Made by a program: the position numbers and the translations under genes. Under the pieces are notes generated by a model. That model was not told where the DNA came from. It saw only the letters and a program-made list of their open reading frames with translations, and made no database searches. DNA of 64,000 nucleotides from Terriglobus sp. RCC_193 (GTDB lineage: Bacteria; Acidobacteriota; Terriglobia; Terriglobales; Acidobacteriaceae), in NCBI RefSeq assembly GCF_041355105.1, contig NZ_JBFUPK010000001.1, positions 1,922,001-1,986,000 of the forward strand, in the 5' to 3' direction. Positions 28,789 to 37,908 of the stretch are shown piece by piece. How positions within the stretch are numbered: the stretch's first letter is position 1; every line of letters starts with the position of its first letter.

Positions 28789-29732
28789 ACATGTATCACA
28801 ACACTTCCCTGGCCTCACGAGCCGCCAAAGTTGCCATCACGGCTGCTTTGGCTATCCCCTTCTCCATGATGGCGCAGGATCATGAAAAGACGTTCCCATC
28901 ACCGCAGGCTGCAACCGATGCGGTCGTGCTCGCTCTCAGGGCAAACGACACGAAAGCGCTCACGGAAGTGCTGGGCCCCGAAGGGCGTGACCTACTGAAC
29001 TCGGGCGATGCCGGATCGGACAAGGCTGACTTACAAGCCTTTTTGGAGGCCTATGACAACCATCATGAACTGATGGAGGGGCCGGGAGGTATTCGGATTC
29101 TCACAGTTGGCCCTACCCGCTGGCCCGCTCCCATCCCTCTTCGAAAAGCCGCTTCGGGGTGGTATTTCGATTCCGCGGCCGGAAAGCAGAACCTGCTATA
29201 CCGCCGCGTGGGGCGCAATGAGTTCGACGCGATGCAGGCTTCTCTGCAACTGGTAAAACTGCAGCGTTCCTACGCCTTGACGGCGCATGATGGAGTACCG
29301 GCCGGCGCCTATGCAGCCCACTTCTGGAGTCGCCCGGGCTTCCATGACGGCCTCTACTGGGACGCGCAGGGCAATGATGCCGAAAGCCCGGCAGGGCCAC
29401 TACTGGCTGCTGCTTCCGATCAAGGTTACGGCATTGTTCACCCAAAGGGCTCCAAACTGGTGCCCTATGGAGGCTACTACTACAAAATTCTCACCGCCCA
29501 AGGGCCCCATGCTCCGGGAGGTGCGCGCAATTACTTCACCAATGGCGCACTTACGAAAGGGTTTGCCATTCTGGCTTATCCGGCAGGATATAAGTCCAGC
29601 GGTGTGATGACATTCATGACCGACTCTCACGGTCGTACCTACGAGAAGGATCTTGGCGCAGATACCTCTAAGATTGCTCCCAACATAACAAGCTTCGATC
29701 CAGATCCATCGTGGAACCTGGTGGAACCGTAA
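28785..29732 (+). CDS. DUF2950 domain protein
   Basis: A 315-residue exported protein. Signal peptide in residues 1-28 (AITAALAIPFSMMAQ), followed by the DUF2950 domain through the C-terminus, with GYGIVHPKGSKLVPYGGYYYKILTAQG-like blocks typical of the family. It is translationally coupled to the DUF3300 gene. A role in the envelope is likely from the signal peptide and partner; no enzymatic motif is evident. Confidence 0.88.
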   Translation: MNMYHNTSLASRAAKVAITAALAIPFSMMAQDHEKTFPSPQAATDAVVLALRANDTKALTEVLGPEGRDLLNSGDAGSDKADLQAFLEAYDNHHELMEGPGGIRILTVGPTRWPAPIPLRKAASGWYFDSAAGKQNLLYRRVGRNEFDAMQASLQLVKLQRSYALTAHDGVPAGAYAAHFWSRPGFHDGLYWDAQGNDAESPAGPLLAAASDQGYGIVHPKGSKLVPYGGYYYKILTAQGPHAPGGARNYFTNGALTKGFAILAYPAGYKSSGVMTFMTDSHGRTYEKDLGADTSKIAPNITSFDPDPSWNLVEP

Positions 29733-29761
29733 ACTGAACCGTCAATTTCAAGGACTATTCC

Positions 29762-30271
29762 ATGAAACCCCTGCGCACATCTGCCATGCTGCTTTTCGCC
29801 CTCACATCCACTATTGCGATTTCTGCTCAGAAAACCAGCGTGGACTACGACCACTCAGCAAACTTCAGTGGCTACCACACCTATAGCTGGGGACAGGTCA
29901 AAACGGTTGACTCTATCTGGGCCGATCGGATCAAGACCTCCGTCGATCAACAGCTCCAGGCAAAGGGGTGGACAAAGGTTGCTGACGGTGGCGACATTGC
30001 CGTTGCAGCACTAGGCCAGGTGCGCAATCAACAGGAAGAGCAGACGTTTTATTCTGGCGGCGGATGGCGTTGGGGCTCGGGCATTGCCACTACATCCACC
30101 TACAACACTCGGCAAGGTACGCTTGTTGTCGCAATGTTTGATACGAAGACGAAGAAACTCATCTGGCGCGGTGTAAGCGACGGAGATCTTTCAGGAAAAC
30201 CCGAGAAAAACATCGACAAGATGAATAAATCAGTGGCGAAGTTCTTCAAGACGTTTCCACCAGCTAAGTAG
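29762..30271 (+). CDS. DUF4136 domain lipoprotein-like exported protein
   Basis: A 169-residue protein with a signal peptide (MLLFALTSTIAISAQ) and the DUF4136 pattern: VDYDHSANFSGYHTYSW at the N-terminus and TLVVAMFDTKTKKLIWRG near the C-terminus. It follows the DUF2950 gene by 29 bp with an aagga ribosome binding site and is probably in the same operon. The family is periplasmic or outer-membrane associated, with unknown function. There is no lipobox Cys here. Confidence 0.85.
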   Translation: MKPLRTSAMLLFALTSTIAISAQKTSVDYDHSANFSGYHTYSWGQVKTVDSIWADRIKTSVDQQLQAKGWTKVADGGDIAVAALGQVRNQQEEQTFYSGGGWRWGSGIATTSTYNTRQGTLVVAMFDTKTKKLIWRGVSDGDLSGKPEKNIDKMNKSVAKFFKTFPPAK

Positions 30272-30498
30272 ATATTCCTATTCACTCGTTACCTGCATTC
30301 GCGTGCAGCATGGCAGAGCTTTGGCAGCCTCTGAAGAAGCGAGTACCGGAAAGCCGCTCCTGGCATAGGCCCTGAGACGCCAGGGCCCTGCCGCCTTAGT
30401 GAGCGCAGTATTTACTGCACGATCCGGCAACTACTGCGCTGCAGTCCTCCCCACACGGGAAGCACTGGGAACGCTTGAAGAAAAGTTCTCTGCTGCAT

Positions 30499-32247
30499 CT
30501 ACACCATCCGTCCGAAATCGGTTTTCGTATGAGATCCGTCGGGAATGGAGGCCCATATTTCGGTGCCACGTCCTTTTAAGGAATGGATTCGAAACTCTCC
30601 GTTCAGCAGCTTGACCCTTTCCGTCATACTGATCAATCCGAGTCCGGTCTTAGCGACTCCCGTGTCAAATCCGCTCCCCGTATCCTGGATGGACATGTAA
30701 TACGTTGCCCCCAGCCTGGTGACAATGACACAGACTTTTTCCGCGTTGGCGTGATGGAGTGCATTATTCAGTGCCTCCTGCGCTACGCGGTAGATGCAGA
30801 GAGCAATATCCTCTGCTACCGGATCGGCGAACTCATCAATATGCAGATCTACATGAAAGGCAGGGCGCTCAAAATCTCTGCACATTGCCTTTATCGCTGG
30901 CCCTAAGCCAAGATGCTGCAATTTACAGGAATGAAGATTATGCGACATCTCATGCAGGTCCGTGCAGAGAGTATCCAGTTCGTCGCGAATATGCTTTAAC
31001 TGTCCTGAGTACGTACCTGGAAGCGGCTGCAACGGATCGTCTGACAGCAGGGCGATCTGGCTGGTCACCAATGAAAGCCGCTGCCCGATATCATCATGCA
31101 GTTCACGCGACAGACGTTTCCGCTCATCTTCCTGCGAACGAAGCAACTGGGCCGTAAGGACACGTATCTCACGCTTACGCTGCTCCAATTCCCTTTCCCC
31201 ACGCTCTGGCCCGGACATTGTTTTCAGCGCAATAAGCTGTCGGCTTCCAAGTCCTTCCATAGTCGTAACAACGACATTTGCTAACAGGGTAGAGCCATCT
31301 TTCCGAGTCAGCATCTGGTCCTGAGGACCACCTGCGGAACGATAGCTTCCCTTCTTATGCAAGGCAGCCCCTGGATGCCATGCGGTGAGGTCGTTGTACT
31401 GCATGGCATCGAATTCCTGCTGCGAATACCCCAGGGCATTTTGAAAATGCGCATTTACAGAAAGAAATCGTCCGGAGGACTCCAGCATCGCCATTGGAAA
31501 TGGAACAGACGAGAGTAGCAATTCCGCGACATAGGTCGAGGAACGCACCATCTCCGCCGATCGGCGCTCCTGTTCCGCATGAACCATAAGGTCAAGCAAT
31601 AGGTTGGCCTGCGCAACACAGTCAGCCGACCGCGCGATCTCATGGCGACGACTGGCGAGGATCAGAACTGTCTGACCAAAGCCGTCCTGGCTGTGTGGGA
31701 ACATCATCAGCGAGTTGATAGCCGCAGTCTTAGAAGTGGCAACGGATGATGCTGCCTCCTTACGCTGCCAAAACGCTGGAATTCTCAAGCTGGCCTTTTC
31801 CAGAAGGCCACGCAGATCGTCGAAGCTGTCATTCAAAAAACGTAATAAAACAGACTTCGGCGAGGACGGGTACACCGGTGCAAGGCGACCGCCATCCAGA
31901 AGATACAACCACGCTACGTGCTCGCAGTTGTGAAGACGAGCGAATGCGTCGACGCCTTTTCGAACCGGGTCATGCGCATTCTGACTGTAAATCGATGAGC
32001 GGTTAGCTAACTTATGAAATCCAGGGCTTGTTTGCTTCAGTGACCATGGAACAAACGATTGATGACTGGAATATACCTTTGCAGACCCCATACAATCCTC
32101 GATTCGAGCACAAGTCAATGCGGGCATATAACCCAGGGGATAGTTAGAGGGCATCAGTTCATCAAAAGGTCCGTATCCGACAGGAATGTGGGGCTGTCGG
32201 ATAGCATTGCTGGAGTAGGACGCTTGCGGTCGTGCCACTTCTTCCAT
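30499..32247 (-). CDS. Histidine kinase with PAS and HisKA_3/HATPase domains
   Basis: A 582-residue kinase without membrane segments, so probably cytoplasmic. Residues about 85-235 look like a GAF-type sensor; about 245-365 are a PAS domain (NALGYSQQEFDAM). The dimerisation domain is HisKA_3 (RLSRELHDDIGQRL, phosphoacceptor H384) and the ATPase has YRVAQEALNNALHHA, DTGSGFD and GLGLISMTERV. This architecture belongs to NarL-type two-component systems. The likely partners are the NarL-type regulator at 35959 or the stand-alone receiver at 32396, transcribed upstream on the same strand. The signal is unknown. Confidence 0.9.
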   Translation of the reverse strand: MEEVARPQASYSSNAIRQPHIPVGYGPFDELMPSNYPLGYMPALTCARIEDCMGSAKVYSSHQSFVPWSLKQTSPGFHKLANRSSIYSQNAHDPVRKGVDAFARLHNCEHVAWLYLLDGGRLAPVYPSSPKSVLLRFLNDSFDDLRGLLEKASLRIPAFWQRKEAASSVATSKTAAINSLMMFPHSQDGFGQTVLILASRRHEIARSADCVAQANLLLDLMVHAEQERRSAEMVRSSTYVAELLLSSVPFPMAMLESSGRFLSVNAHFQNALGYSQQEFDAMQYNDLTAWHPGAALHKKGSYRSAGGPQDQMLTRKDGSTLLANVVVTTMEGLGSRQLIALKTMSGPERGERELEQRKREIRVLTAQLLRSQEDERKRLSRELHDDIGQRLSLVTSQIALLSDDPLQPLPGTYSGQLKHIRDELDTLCTDLHEMSHNLHSCKLQHLGLGPAIKAMCRDFERPAFHVDLHIDEFADPVAEDIALCIYRVAQEALNNALHHANAEKVCVIVTRLGATYYMSIQDTGSGFDTGVAKTGLGLISMTERVKLLNGEFRIHSLKGRGTEIWASIPDGSHTKTDFGRMV

Positions 32248-32385
32248 GCATATGCGTTCGCGAATAGCCTACATGAAAGCACTTCTCGTTGTGCATGAAA
32301 TTAGAGTGACACGGCTGTCAAGTTCTGACAGGCCGCTTTGATATATCAGAATGTCTACAGGAATCCGTGAAATCTAAGAGGGGGT

Positions 32386-32413
32386 TTTTATTGTTTTATA
32401 GAGAACAATAAAA
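32386..32413 (-). repeat. AT-rich inverted repeat at the receiver stop codon
   Basis: TTTTATTGTT (32386-32395) and AACAATAAAA (32404-32413) form a perfect 10-bp stem with an 8-base loop spanning the receiver gene's stop codon. It could be a weak terminator or mRNA 3' end stabiliser; there is no T tract beyond it on the minus strand. Confidence 0.4.
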
Positions 32414-32788
32414 TTCACCACGGACAGCCGACTGTAGCGCTGGAACTAAATCGCTGGCCAGTTTTTTCTTCAGAACATATCCATTGCCGATCGTCCTGGC
32501 GATGGCTACGTAGTCCTCATCCTGAATGAGCGTCAGAAAGATAATTTTTGTAGGACATTCTGCTTTTCGCATATATCGCGCTACTGTCATGCCGTCCATC
32601 CGAGGCATGGAGATATCCAGGATGGCAACGTCGGGACGAAGCTGAAGCGCCTGTTTCAACGCGTCTTCTCCGTCACTGGCCGTTGCCACGATGTTGTATG
32701 TGTCCGACAGCATGGCGCGCAGGCGGATGATCACGCTTGCGTCATCATCCGCACACAGCAACGTCGCTCGATGCAAAATTTCTTGCAC
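32396..32788 (-). CDS. Stand-alone response-regulator receiver domain
   Basis: A 130-residue single receiver domain with no output domain. The acidic pocket is CADDD (14-16), the phosphoacceptor D58 in VAILDISMPRMDG, with T86 and K107/K108 in place. I chose the GTG at 32788 because an aggggac ribosome binding site lies 6 bases upstream; another GTG at 32806 is possible. It precedes the histidine kinase gene by 148 bp on the same strand. It could act by protein-protein contact or as a phosphate sink for that kinase. Confidence 0.85.
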   Translation of the reverse strand: MQEILHRATLLCADDDASVIIRLRAMLSDTYNIVATASDGEDALKQALQLRPDVAILDISMPRMDGMTVARYMRKAECPTKIIFLTLIQDEDYVAIARTIGNGYVLKKKLASDLVPALQSAVRGEFYCSL

Positions 32789-33143
32789 GCTGTCCCCTGC
32801 CTCCACATCCCATCCTGCTTAGACGAACTTCCATGCACAACTGTGCACAAAGACAGTCTGCGGACTGCGAATCGCACAGCACATTGCTGACACAGGAATT
32901 TTCTGGATGAAATAAAGCATACTGCACTTCGTCTTCGATGGGAAAGCGATTTCTACTCGCCGTTCTCGACCGGCACAAGAAGCCTGGGGCGCTGGTTGAA
33001 CCCTTCCTGCCTTCGTGCTGTTGAGAAACCTTGAGAATTCAGGCCAGCAGAGCTCCAACAGCAGGCACGCCCGGCTGCGCGTTACGAAGTACCGGAAGCC
33101 TGAAAAATCAGGAAGATGGATAACGAAGAGGGCGTGACCGCCA
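32789..33143. other. Intergenic region between the receiver and Omp85-type genes
   Basis: 355 bp with no convincing gene. A long open frame on the minus strand across 32819-33472 overlaps the barrel gene in another frame and lacks any recognisable protein. It presumably contains the receiver promoter. No hairpin or repeat stands out. Confidence 0.5.
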
Positions 33144-34367
33144 TCAAAACGCTTCGCCCAGACTGACATAGGCGGCGTGACTGCTGTCACCCCATGCGTA
33201 ATCCATGCGGAGGTTGATGTGATTCCGCTTGGCGAGAATGAACCGAAGGCCCAGCCCTCCGCCCGGTTCTGCTTGTGAATTGCTGAACCCGCCCCAGTCA
33301 TGTGCGACCGCTCCTGCTCCCGCAAACGCTGTGGCGCCAATTCTCCAGAACAACTCCCTGCGGAATTCCATCTGCCCGACCAGCATGCGATCATCACGAA
33401 ACTGTCCCACCTGGTAGCCGCGAAGGTCTTTGGACAAGCCGAGTTCACATACGTCATAGAAAGGTGCGCCATCCGTCACCATGCAGGAGGAGGCATGAAT
33501 TGCGAGGATGTTCTTCTTACCCAGCGGAAGATACTTGTTATACGTGAGCGTCAGATTCTGATAGGTTCGCTTGCCGCCAAATTGCGGTGCATAGAAATCT
33601 GCAAGTGCATCGAAGAGCGATCCGCTGGTGGGATAAAATGAGCTATCACTGGTGTCTCGCTGCAGCCGGATTCCCAACGCCGCCGTACGAAGATCTACCG
33701 TGGACGGCAGCGGTATGAGAAGCTTGCTGGGATCCAGAGTAGTCGAGTTCAAGCCGGCGGTACTGCCGATGATGTGATAACGCGGTCCCAGATACCAATC
33801 ACGATAGACACGAATCTTCGGTTCTATGAGGAAAGCCTTTGAGGTCTGGGAGAGCGGAATGCTTTTACCCCCGCTGCCAGTCCCGACGCCAAAGTAGTTA
33901 TAGTTAAATTTGCCACCACCGACAGCAACCGTGATTCGGTATTTCTCGTCGCGCAGGTGAATCTGCCCACCCAAGCCTGCTGACCAACTTCCCTTTGCAG
34001 TAATGAAACCAGCCGCACCTAATGCAGACGGTTCTGACTCCGGGCCTCCATCAAGACGGACCGCGTAGATGATCCCCAGTCCGCCGCCGTTCCCAATAGA
34101 AGGGTTCACCATAGGAATTGGGGCAATCGCGAATTCACCGCGATGCTTTTTCTTCTTCTGATCCTTCTTCTTGGATTCGTAGGCACCCAACCCGAGATTC
34201 GTCCCTTTGCTCTTGCCACCCTGATCGACATCCACATTCGTTCCAAACAGAATCGGGGCACTATCACTCTCGGATCGCGGAGAGTTTGCAGGCGTGGCTT
34301 TCTGGGCACTCAACAAGCGCGAAAGTAGAACCACTGCCAGGATCAGGCCGCAACGAATTCCTGTCAT
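33144..34367 (-). CDS. Omp85/surface-antigen (bacterial surface antigen D15) type outer-membrane barrel
   Basis: A 407-residue exported protein. The ATG at 34367 (MTGIRCGLILAVVLL) follows a gggggac ribosome binding site; another ATG lies 7 codons upstream. A short Lys-rich linker (KKKDQKKKKH) precedes a barrel of about 16 beta strands of the D15 type, with FYPTSGSLFDALADF and LRGYQVGQFRDDRMLVGQME (the conserved RGY and strand-closing region) and a C-terminal aromatic residue (SLGEAF). No POTRA domain is present, so it is a short Omp85-like protein. Its role is unknown; the patatin-like D15 group is one comparison. Confidence 0.85.
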   Translation of the reverse strand: MTGIRCGLILAVVLLSRLLSAQKATPANSPRSESDSAPILFGTNVDVDQGGKSKGTNLGLGAYESKKKDQKKKKHRGEFAIAPIPMVNPSIGNGGGLGIIYAVRLDGGPESEPSALGAAGFITAKGSWSAGLGGQIHLRDEKYRITVAVGGGKFNYNYFGVGTGSGGKSIPLSQTSKAFLIEPKIRVYRDWYLGPRYHIIGSTAGLNSTTLDPSKLLIPLPSTVDLRTAALGIRLQRDTSDSSFYPTSGSLFDALADFYAPQFGGKRTYQNLTLTYNKYLPLGKKNILAIHASSCMVTDGAPFYDVCELGLSKDLRGYQVGQFRDDRMLVGQMEFRRELFWRIGATAFAGAGAVAHDWGGFSNSQAEPGGGLGLRFILAKRNHINLRMDYAWGDSSHAAYVSLGEAF

Positions 34368-34518
34368 AGCAATCGTCCCCCTTCTCATGAATCGCGGAAG
34401 TTGTTACACGAGCGATAAGACAGGGCCGCTTCTGCCACTGCGCCCTATCAAGCTATCGGCGCACACCTTCGCGTACCACTGGCAGATTTGCCAGATATGT
34501 ATCCACCGCCTTCCGCCT

Positions 34519-35637
34519 TTAGCGGAACGACCAACCCACTGTCAGCGAAGTTCCCAGATTGTTCGTGGGCGCCGACACCGTAGGGCGGTTGTCATAGTTG
34601 TCATAAAAGCTGCCGCGAACATAGAAGTCTTTGTAGAACTTCACGTAGACGTCCTGGTTCAGCGTCATTCTCACTCGCCCCCCCTGCGTAAGACTGGGGT
34701 ATACCCACACCGTGGTATCAAAATCTGTCGAATCGAAACGAAAAGTGGAATACTGCATAGCCCATGCTGAATCCAAACTGTTGGATCGCGGTGACGCCGC
34801 GGCTGAGGAATCATTTTCAATGGTGTAGGCGACACCGCCAATAAAGGTAAGGTCCGTTTTGTTGCTGATAATTGGACGCATCGCAAGCGCCGCTCCAAGA
34901 GATGTCCGCAGATTGATCTTCTGCGCTGAACTGGAAAGGAAGTTGGCGATTCCACCTGCTGCCCATCGCGTTCGTCGAAGCTGCGCGAAGTATTCCGTTT
35001 TGATATCCGTTTGGCGTGTATTGCTGGTTTCCAACTGACTCGTAAACTGTGTGCTCACAGTCACGCCGATGACCCGTTTCACTGTTTGTGAAAACAGGTT
35101 TCCCTGCAGTGTTGCCTGCTTCTGAGAGTTCGATTGGGCAAAGTTCATGCCTAAATCAATATCGCCACGCCAACTGCGAAAAAATCTCGCATCGGTTTCT
35201 TGAATGCTTACCACCAGGCCATGAGGAACAGATGCAGATGCAACCCCTTCCACCACGAGCATGGAATCGATTGAGTCTTGATGTATCGTCCCGCTGAACG
35301 TTCTGCCGTGGTTATCAATCACAACGAACGATTGCTTTGATTGAAGCGTCGCAATGCTCTTCCAATCAAGGACCACCGTCGAAGTTGCGTTAGGCTGCTT
35401 GATGGTAAGCTCCCCCTTTTCAAGAGAGCGGATCTCACAGGTGATCATGTCGCCATTCTTCAGCGTAATGGTGTCGTTTTTCTGCCTGTTCGAAGCAAAG
35501 GCGGGCGTTGCGAACACCACGATGATGAAGATGACTGACCAAATGCGAAACGAACGACAGACCGCGTGCAATCGCTTATCACCGCTCAGTGCAGCACAAC
35601 GCATCAGTCTGCCGTTCCCGAGAACATTGATAACCAC
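34519..35637 (-). CDS. DUF481 outer-membrane protein
   Basis: A 372-residue exported protein. The GTG at 35637 follows a ggagg ribosome binding site by 6 bases; an upstream extension exists but has no signal. Residues about 30-48 are the hydrophobic signal core (WSVIFIIVVFATPAFA). The N-terminal half has an Sm/SH3-like region (TLKNGDMITCEIRSLEKGEL) common in this family, and the C-terminal 220 residues are a DUF481 beta barrel ending in VGWSFR. Probably outer membrane. It lies 151 bp upstream of the Omp85-type gene on the same strand. Confidence 0.85.
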   Translation of the reverse strand: MVINVLGNGRLMRCAALSGDKRLHAVCRSFRIWSVIFIIVVFATPAFASNRQKNDTITLKNGDMITCEIRSLEKGELTIKQPNATSTVVLDWKSIATLQSKQSFVVIDNHGRTFSGTIHQDSIDSMLVVEGVASASVPHGLVVSIQETDARFFRSWRGDIDLGMNFAQSNSQKQATLQGNLFSQTVKRVIGVTVSTQFTSQLETSNTRQTDIKTEYFAQLRRTRWAAGGIANFLSSSAQKINLRTSLGAALAMRPIISNKTDLTFIGGVAYTIENDSSAAASPRSNSLDSAWAMQYSTFRFDSTDFDTTVWVYPSLTQGGRVRMTLNQDVYVKFYKDFYVRGSFYDNYDNRPTVSAPTNNLGTSLTVGWSFR

Positions 35638-35958
35638 TGCTCCCTCCTGCTGGATACGGCGACTATGGAGTGCACATGCCATGCGGGTGCAGCAATATCA
35701 CATTGCAATTCTGCTTCAGTCACTACTGCCAGTTCTTACAGGTGCAACTCGCTCCATGAGTGCTATGCTCAGTGGTCAAGTAACAGGCAGTTCAAAGATG
35801 GATGATGAACGTGAACGTGGCTCGCGTGGGCGTTTTCGTTTCTTTCACCTATTCATGTCGACTGTATGGGATTAACAGTCCGCCCGGTTTCCCCTGACGC
35901 GGTCATGCAGGCAAGAGCGAATGCGGAATGATTTCGAGGTGGGAGAAAGGGGTACACC
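35638..35958. other. Divergent intergenic region before DUF481 and NarL-type regulator genes
   Basis: 321 bp without a convincing gene. It must contain the promoters of both divergent genes. I see no clear promoter boxes, repeats or hairpins by eye. A gagaaagggg ribosome binding site near 35945 serves the regulator. Confidence 0.5.
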
Positions 35959-36609
35959 GTGAATCGGCCTGGTGTTCTGATTGCGGACGACCATATCCTC
36001 ATCGCAGAAGCGTTGCGAGCGCTTCTCGAACCGGATTTCCAAGTTCTGGACCTTGTCCATGACGGCAAAAAACTACTGTCACGTGCCGTAGAGCTGAAGC
36101 CGGAAATTGTGATTCTTGACCTTGGCATGCCACTGCTGAATGGTATTGATGCTGGTCAACAATTGAAAAAAATGCTGCCACGGACAAAGTTCGTTGTCGT
36201 CACCATGAATGAAGATCCGGATGTAGCTTCCGTCGCGCTCCACAACTGGGCCTCGGGCTATCTTCTGAAGAAATCCGCTGGCACAGAATTAAAGCTCGCA
36301 CTCGACTCTATCCTGCGCGGAAGAACGTACGTCACACCTTCCATCGCACAGCCCCTCATGGATGAATTTATTCGCAATCCGAAACCAATCAAGAATAAGG
36401 AGCTGACACCACGCCAGCGCGAGGTGCTACAACTTCTGGCTGAAGGACGCTCCATGAAAGAAGCCGCAGCCATTCTTGATGTTGCGGTACGCACGATTGC
36501 ATTTCACAAATACAAAATCATGGAAGAATTTGGCCTGAAGAGTAACGCGGAACTGGTGCGCTTTGCTCTTAGCGAACGCCTGGTCGCAGAAGATCCACGG
36601 TTCTCCTGA
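35959..36609 (+). CDS. NarL/LuxR-family response regulator
   Basis: A 216-residue two-domain regulator starting at GTG (35959) behind gagaaagggg. The receiver domain (residues 1-120) has IADDHI and phosphoacceptor D54 in VILDLGMP. The C-terminal LuxR HTH reads LTPRQREVLQLLAEGRSMKE, ending AELVRFAL. It is the natural partner type for the HisKA_3 kinase at 30499. Targets are unknown; the next gene downstream on the strand is the SYLF gene, which has palindromes in its upstream region. Confidence 0.92.
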   Translation: MNRPGVLIADDHILIAEALRALLEPDFQVLDLVHDGKKLLSRAVELKPEIVILDLGMPLLNGIDAGQQLKKMLPRTKFVVVTMNEDPDVASVALHNWASGYLLKKSAGTELKLALDSILRGRTYVTPSIAQPLMDEFIRNPKPIKNKELTPRQREVLQLLAEGRSMKEAAAILDVAVRTIAFHKYKIMEEFGLKSNAELVRFALSERLVAEDPRFS

Positions 36610-36728
36610 ATCACTTAAGAAATGGGGTGGCGAACGTGGTCGCAGCCTGCTGTTGCCTGCCTTGTCTCCCTTTGATTTCGAGGCTGGACCTATCAATAGC
36701 TATTAGAGTTTTCGTTTAGTTCATTGAT

Positions 36729-36773
36729 ACGTTTCAAACGTTATCCTGCATGTTTTGCCAGTATTGCTGGCAA
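36729..36773. promoter_or_regulatory. Two palindromes upstream of the SYLF gene
   Basis: ACGTTTCAAACGT (36729-36741) is a perfect 6-bp-arm palindrome with one central base. TTGCCAG-TATTG-CTGGCAA (36755-36773) is a perfect 7-bp-arm inverted repeat. Both lie in the 233-bp gap before the gene at 36843 and could be protein binding sites. Confidence 0.45.
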
Positions 36774-36842
36774 GAACTATCCCGATAGTGTGTGCAAATG
36801 AAGAGTTCGCTTCTGAGGAAGCAAATGGAGAGAGGCCTGTAC

Positions 36843-37526
36843 ATGAAAACATATCGCGCACTTCTGCTACTTATTCTTGGCACGGCGCTTCCCGCGCTTG
36901 CCCAAAACAAAATGGATGATCGTCTCGGTAACTCAGCCGAAGTACTGCGCCAGATGCTTTCCCGCGAGAATGCCATCCCGAAGACGTATCTGGATCGTTC
37001 CGTGTGTGTACTTGTCTTCCCGGCCGTTAAGAAAGTAGGTGTGGGTCTTGGCGTTACTTACGGTCGTGGCGTACTCGTCTGCCGGACAGGAACGGAGATG
37101 AACGGCCCTTGGTCTGCTCCTGCCATGTACAAGATCGACGTGGGCAGCTTGGGCCTACAGCTTGGCCGCACGGAGACGGACTACGTCATCCTTCTTGAAA
37201 ACAAGAAGAGTGCTCTCAAACTGCTTACCGGCAAACTGAAATTGGGTGCCGATGCGACCGCAGTTGCCGGCCCGAGCGGTGCTAAGGCCGTGGGTGCCAA
37301 CGACACAAACTTTGATGTGCTGACATACTCTCGCGCAAAGGGTGGTCTCTTCGCCGGCGCTTCTCTCGGTAGCGCATCGATGGCCACCGACGACGACGCG
37401 AATAAGGCAGTGTATGGCAAGGACATCACAGCAACGGAAATCGTCCGCGAAGGCGGCGTGACAGTCACCCCAGCTGGCAAGCCCATCATCAAAGTCCTGA
37501 CAACCGCTTCCCCCCGCGGCCGTTAA
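36843..37526 (+). CDS. SYLF-domain (Ysc84-type lipid-binding) exported protein
   Basis: A 227-residue protein with a clear signal peptide (MKTYRALLLLILGTALPALA) from the ATG at 36843. The Ysc84/SYLF domain follows: AIPKTYLDRSVCVLVFP, KKVGVGLGVTYGRGVLVC, and TDYVILLENKKSALKLLTG, then YSRAKGGLFAGASL. The family binds phosphoinositides in eukaryotes; in bacteria it is exported with unknown function. It is monocistronic, ending at the strong terminator at 37541. Confidence 0.92.
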   Translation: MKTYRALLLLILGTALPALAQNKMDDRLGNSAEVLRQMLSRENAIPKTYLDRSVCVLVFPAVKKVGVGLGVTYGRGVLVCRTGTEMNGPWSAPAMYKIDVGSLGLQLGRTETDYVILLENKKSALKLLTGKLKLGADATAVAGPSGAKAVGANDTNFDVLTYSRAKGGLFAGASLGSASMATDDDANKAVYGKDITATEIVREGGVTVTPAGKPIIKVLTTASPRGR

Positions 37527-37540
37527 CCACAACGCATTGG

Positions 37541-37586
37541 AGCGCGAGTAGGCCGAGTCGATACCCGGCCTACTCGCGCTTTTCTT
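37541..37586 (+). terminator. Strong rho-independent terminator
   Basis: AGCGCGAGTAGGCC (37541-37554) and GGCCTACTCGCGCT (37567-37580) form a perfect 14-bp stem with a 12-base loop, followed by TTTTCTT. It terminates the SYLF transcript and separates it from the tRNA gene. Confidence 0.92.
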
Positions 37587-37685
37587 ATCGCCCGACGAAT
37601 ACGAAACTTGGGCTTAAGCCATGTTTGCAGCACCGCTCCCTTTGATGCGATACTTGTGTTCTCGCCCACAACCCAAAGAGCGAGC

Positions 37686-37772
37686 GCCGGGATGGCGGAA
37701 CTGGCAGACGCAGCGGACTCAAAATCCGCCGACCGCAAGGTCGTGGGGGTTCGACCCCCCCTCCCGGCACCA
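37686..37772 (+). tRNA. tRNA-Leu (anticodon CAA)
   Basis: An 87-base class II tRNA with encoded CCA. The acceptor stem is GCCGGGA with TCCCGGC. The anticodon stem is GCGGA/TCCGC with loop CTCAAAA, giving anticodon CAA. There is a long variable arm (GACCGCAAGGTC) and a T loop TTCGACC. The 3' end is the probable attachment site for the downstream integrative element. Confidence 0.95.
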
Positions 37773-37830
37773 ACTGACAACAAAGGACTTACGCGACTTT
37801 GGCCCCTCGAAAATCGGGAGGCCAAAATTG

Positions 37831-37854
37831 TTTGGTGGCTGTTTTGGTGGCTGT
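37831..37854. repeat. Tandem exact 12-bp direct repeat next to the tRNA
   Basis: TTTGGTGGCTGT occurs twice head to tail (37831-37842 and 37843-37854), 58 bp inside the putative element's left end. The position fits integrase arm-type sites, which are short direct repeats near the attachment core, but this is inference. Confidence 0.6.
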
Positions 37855-37908
37855 TGTGTAAAGCACGCGGTTCCGAACATCATAGAACTAAGAGCCAGGA
37901 GCCGAGAC

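Noticed and set aside
30368-30387. GGCCCTG-AGACGC-CAGGGCC hairpin between DUF4136 and kinase genes
   Set aside because: A 7-bp stem with no T tract on either side; might end convergent transcripts but evidence is too thin for a terminator call.
32310-32340. Imperfect TGTCA/TGACA hairpin between receiver and kinase genes
   Set aside because: Bulged stem without T tract; could be an operator or chance.
32819-33472. 217-codon minus-strand open frame
   Set aside because: Overlaps the Omp85-type gene in another frame and its translation has no protein-like features.
37621-37908. Upstream extension of the HEXXH gene reading through the tRNA
   Set aside because: The tRNA-Leu gene is unambiguous there; GTG at 37909 with a caggag site is the sensible start.
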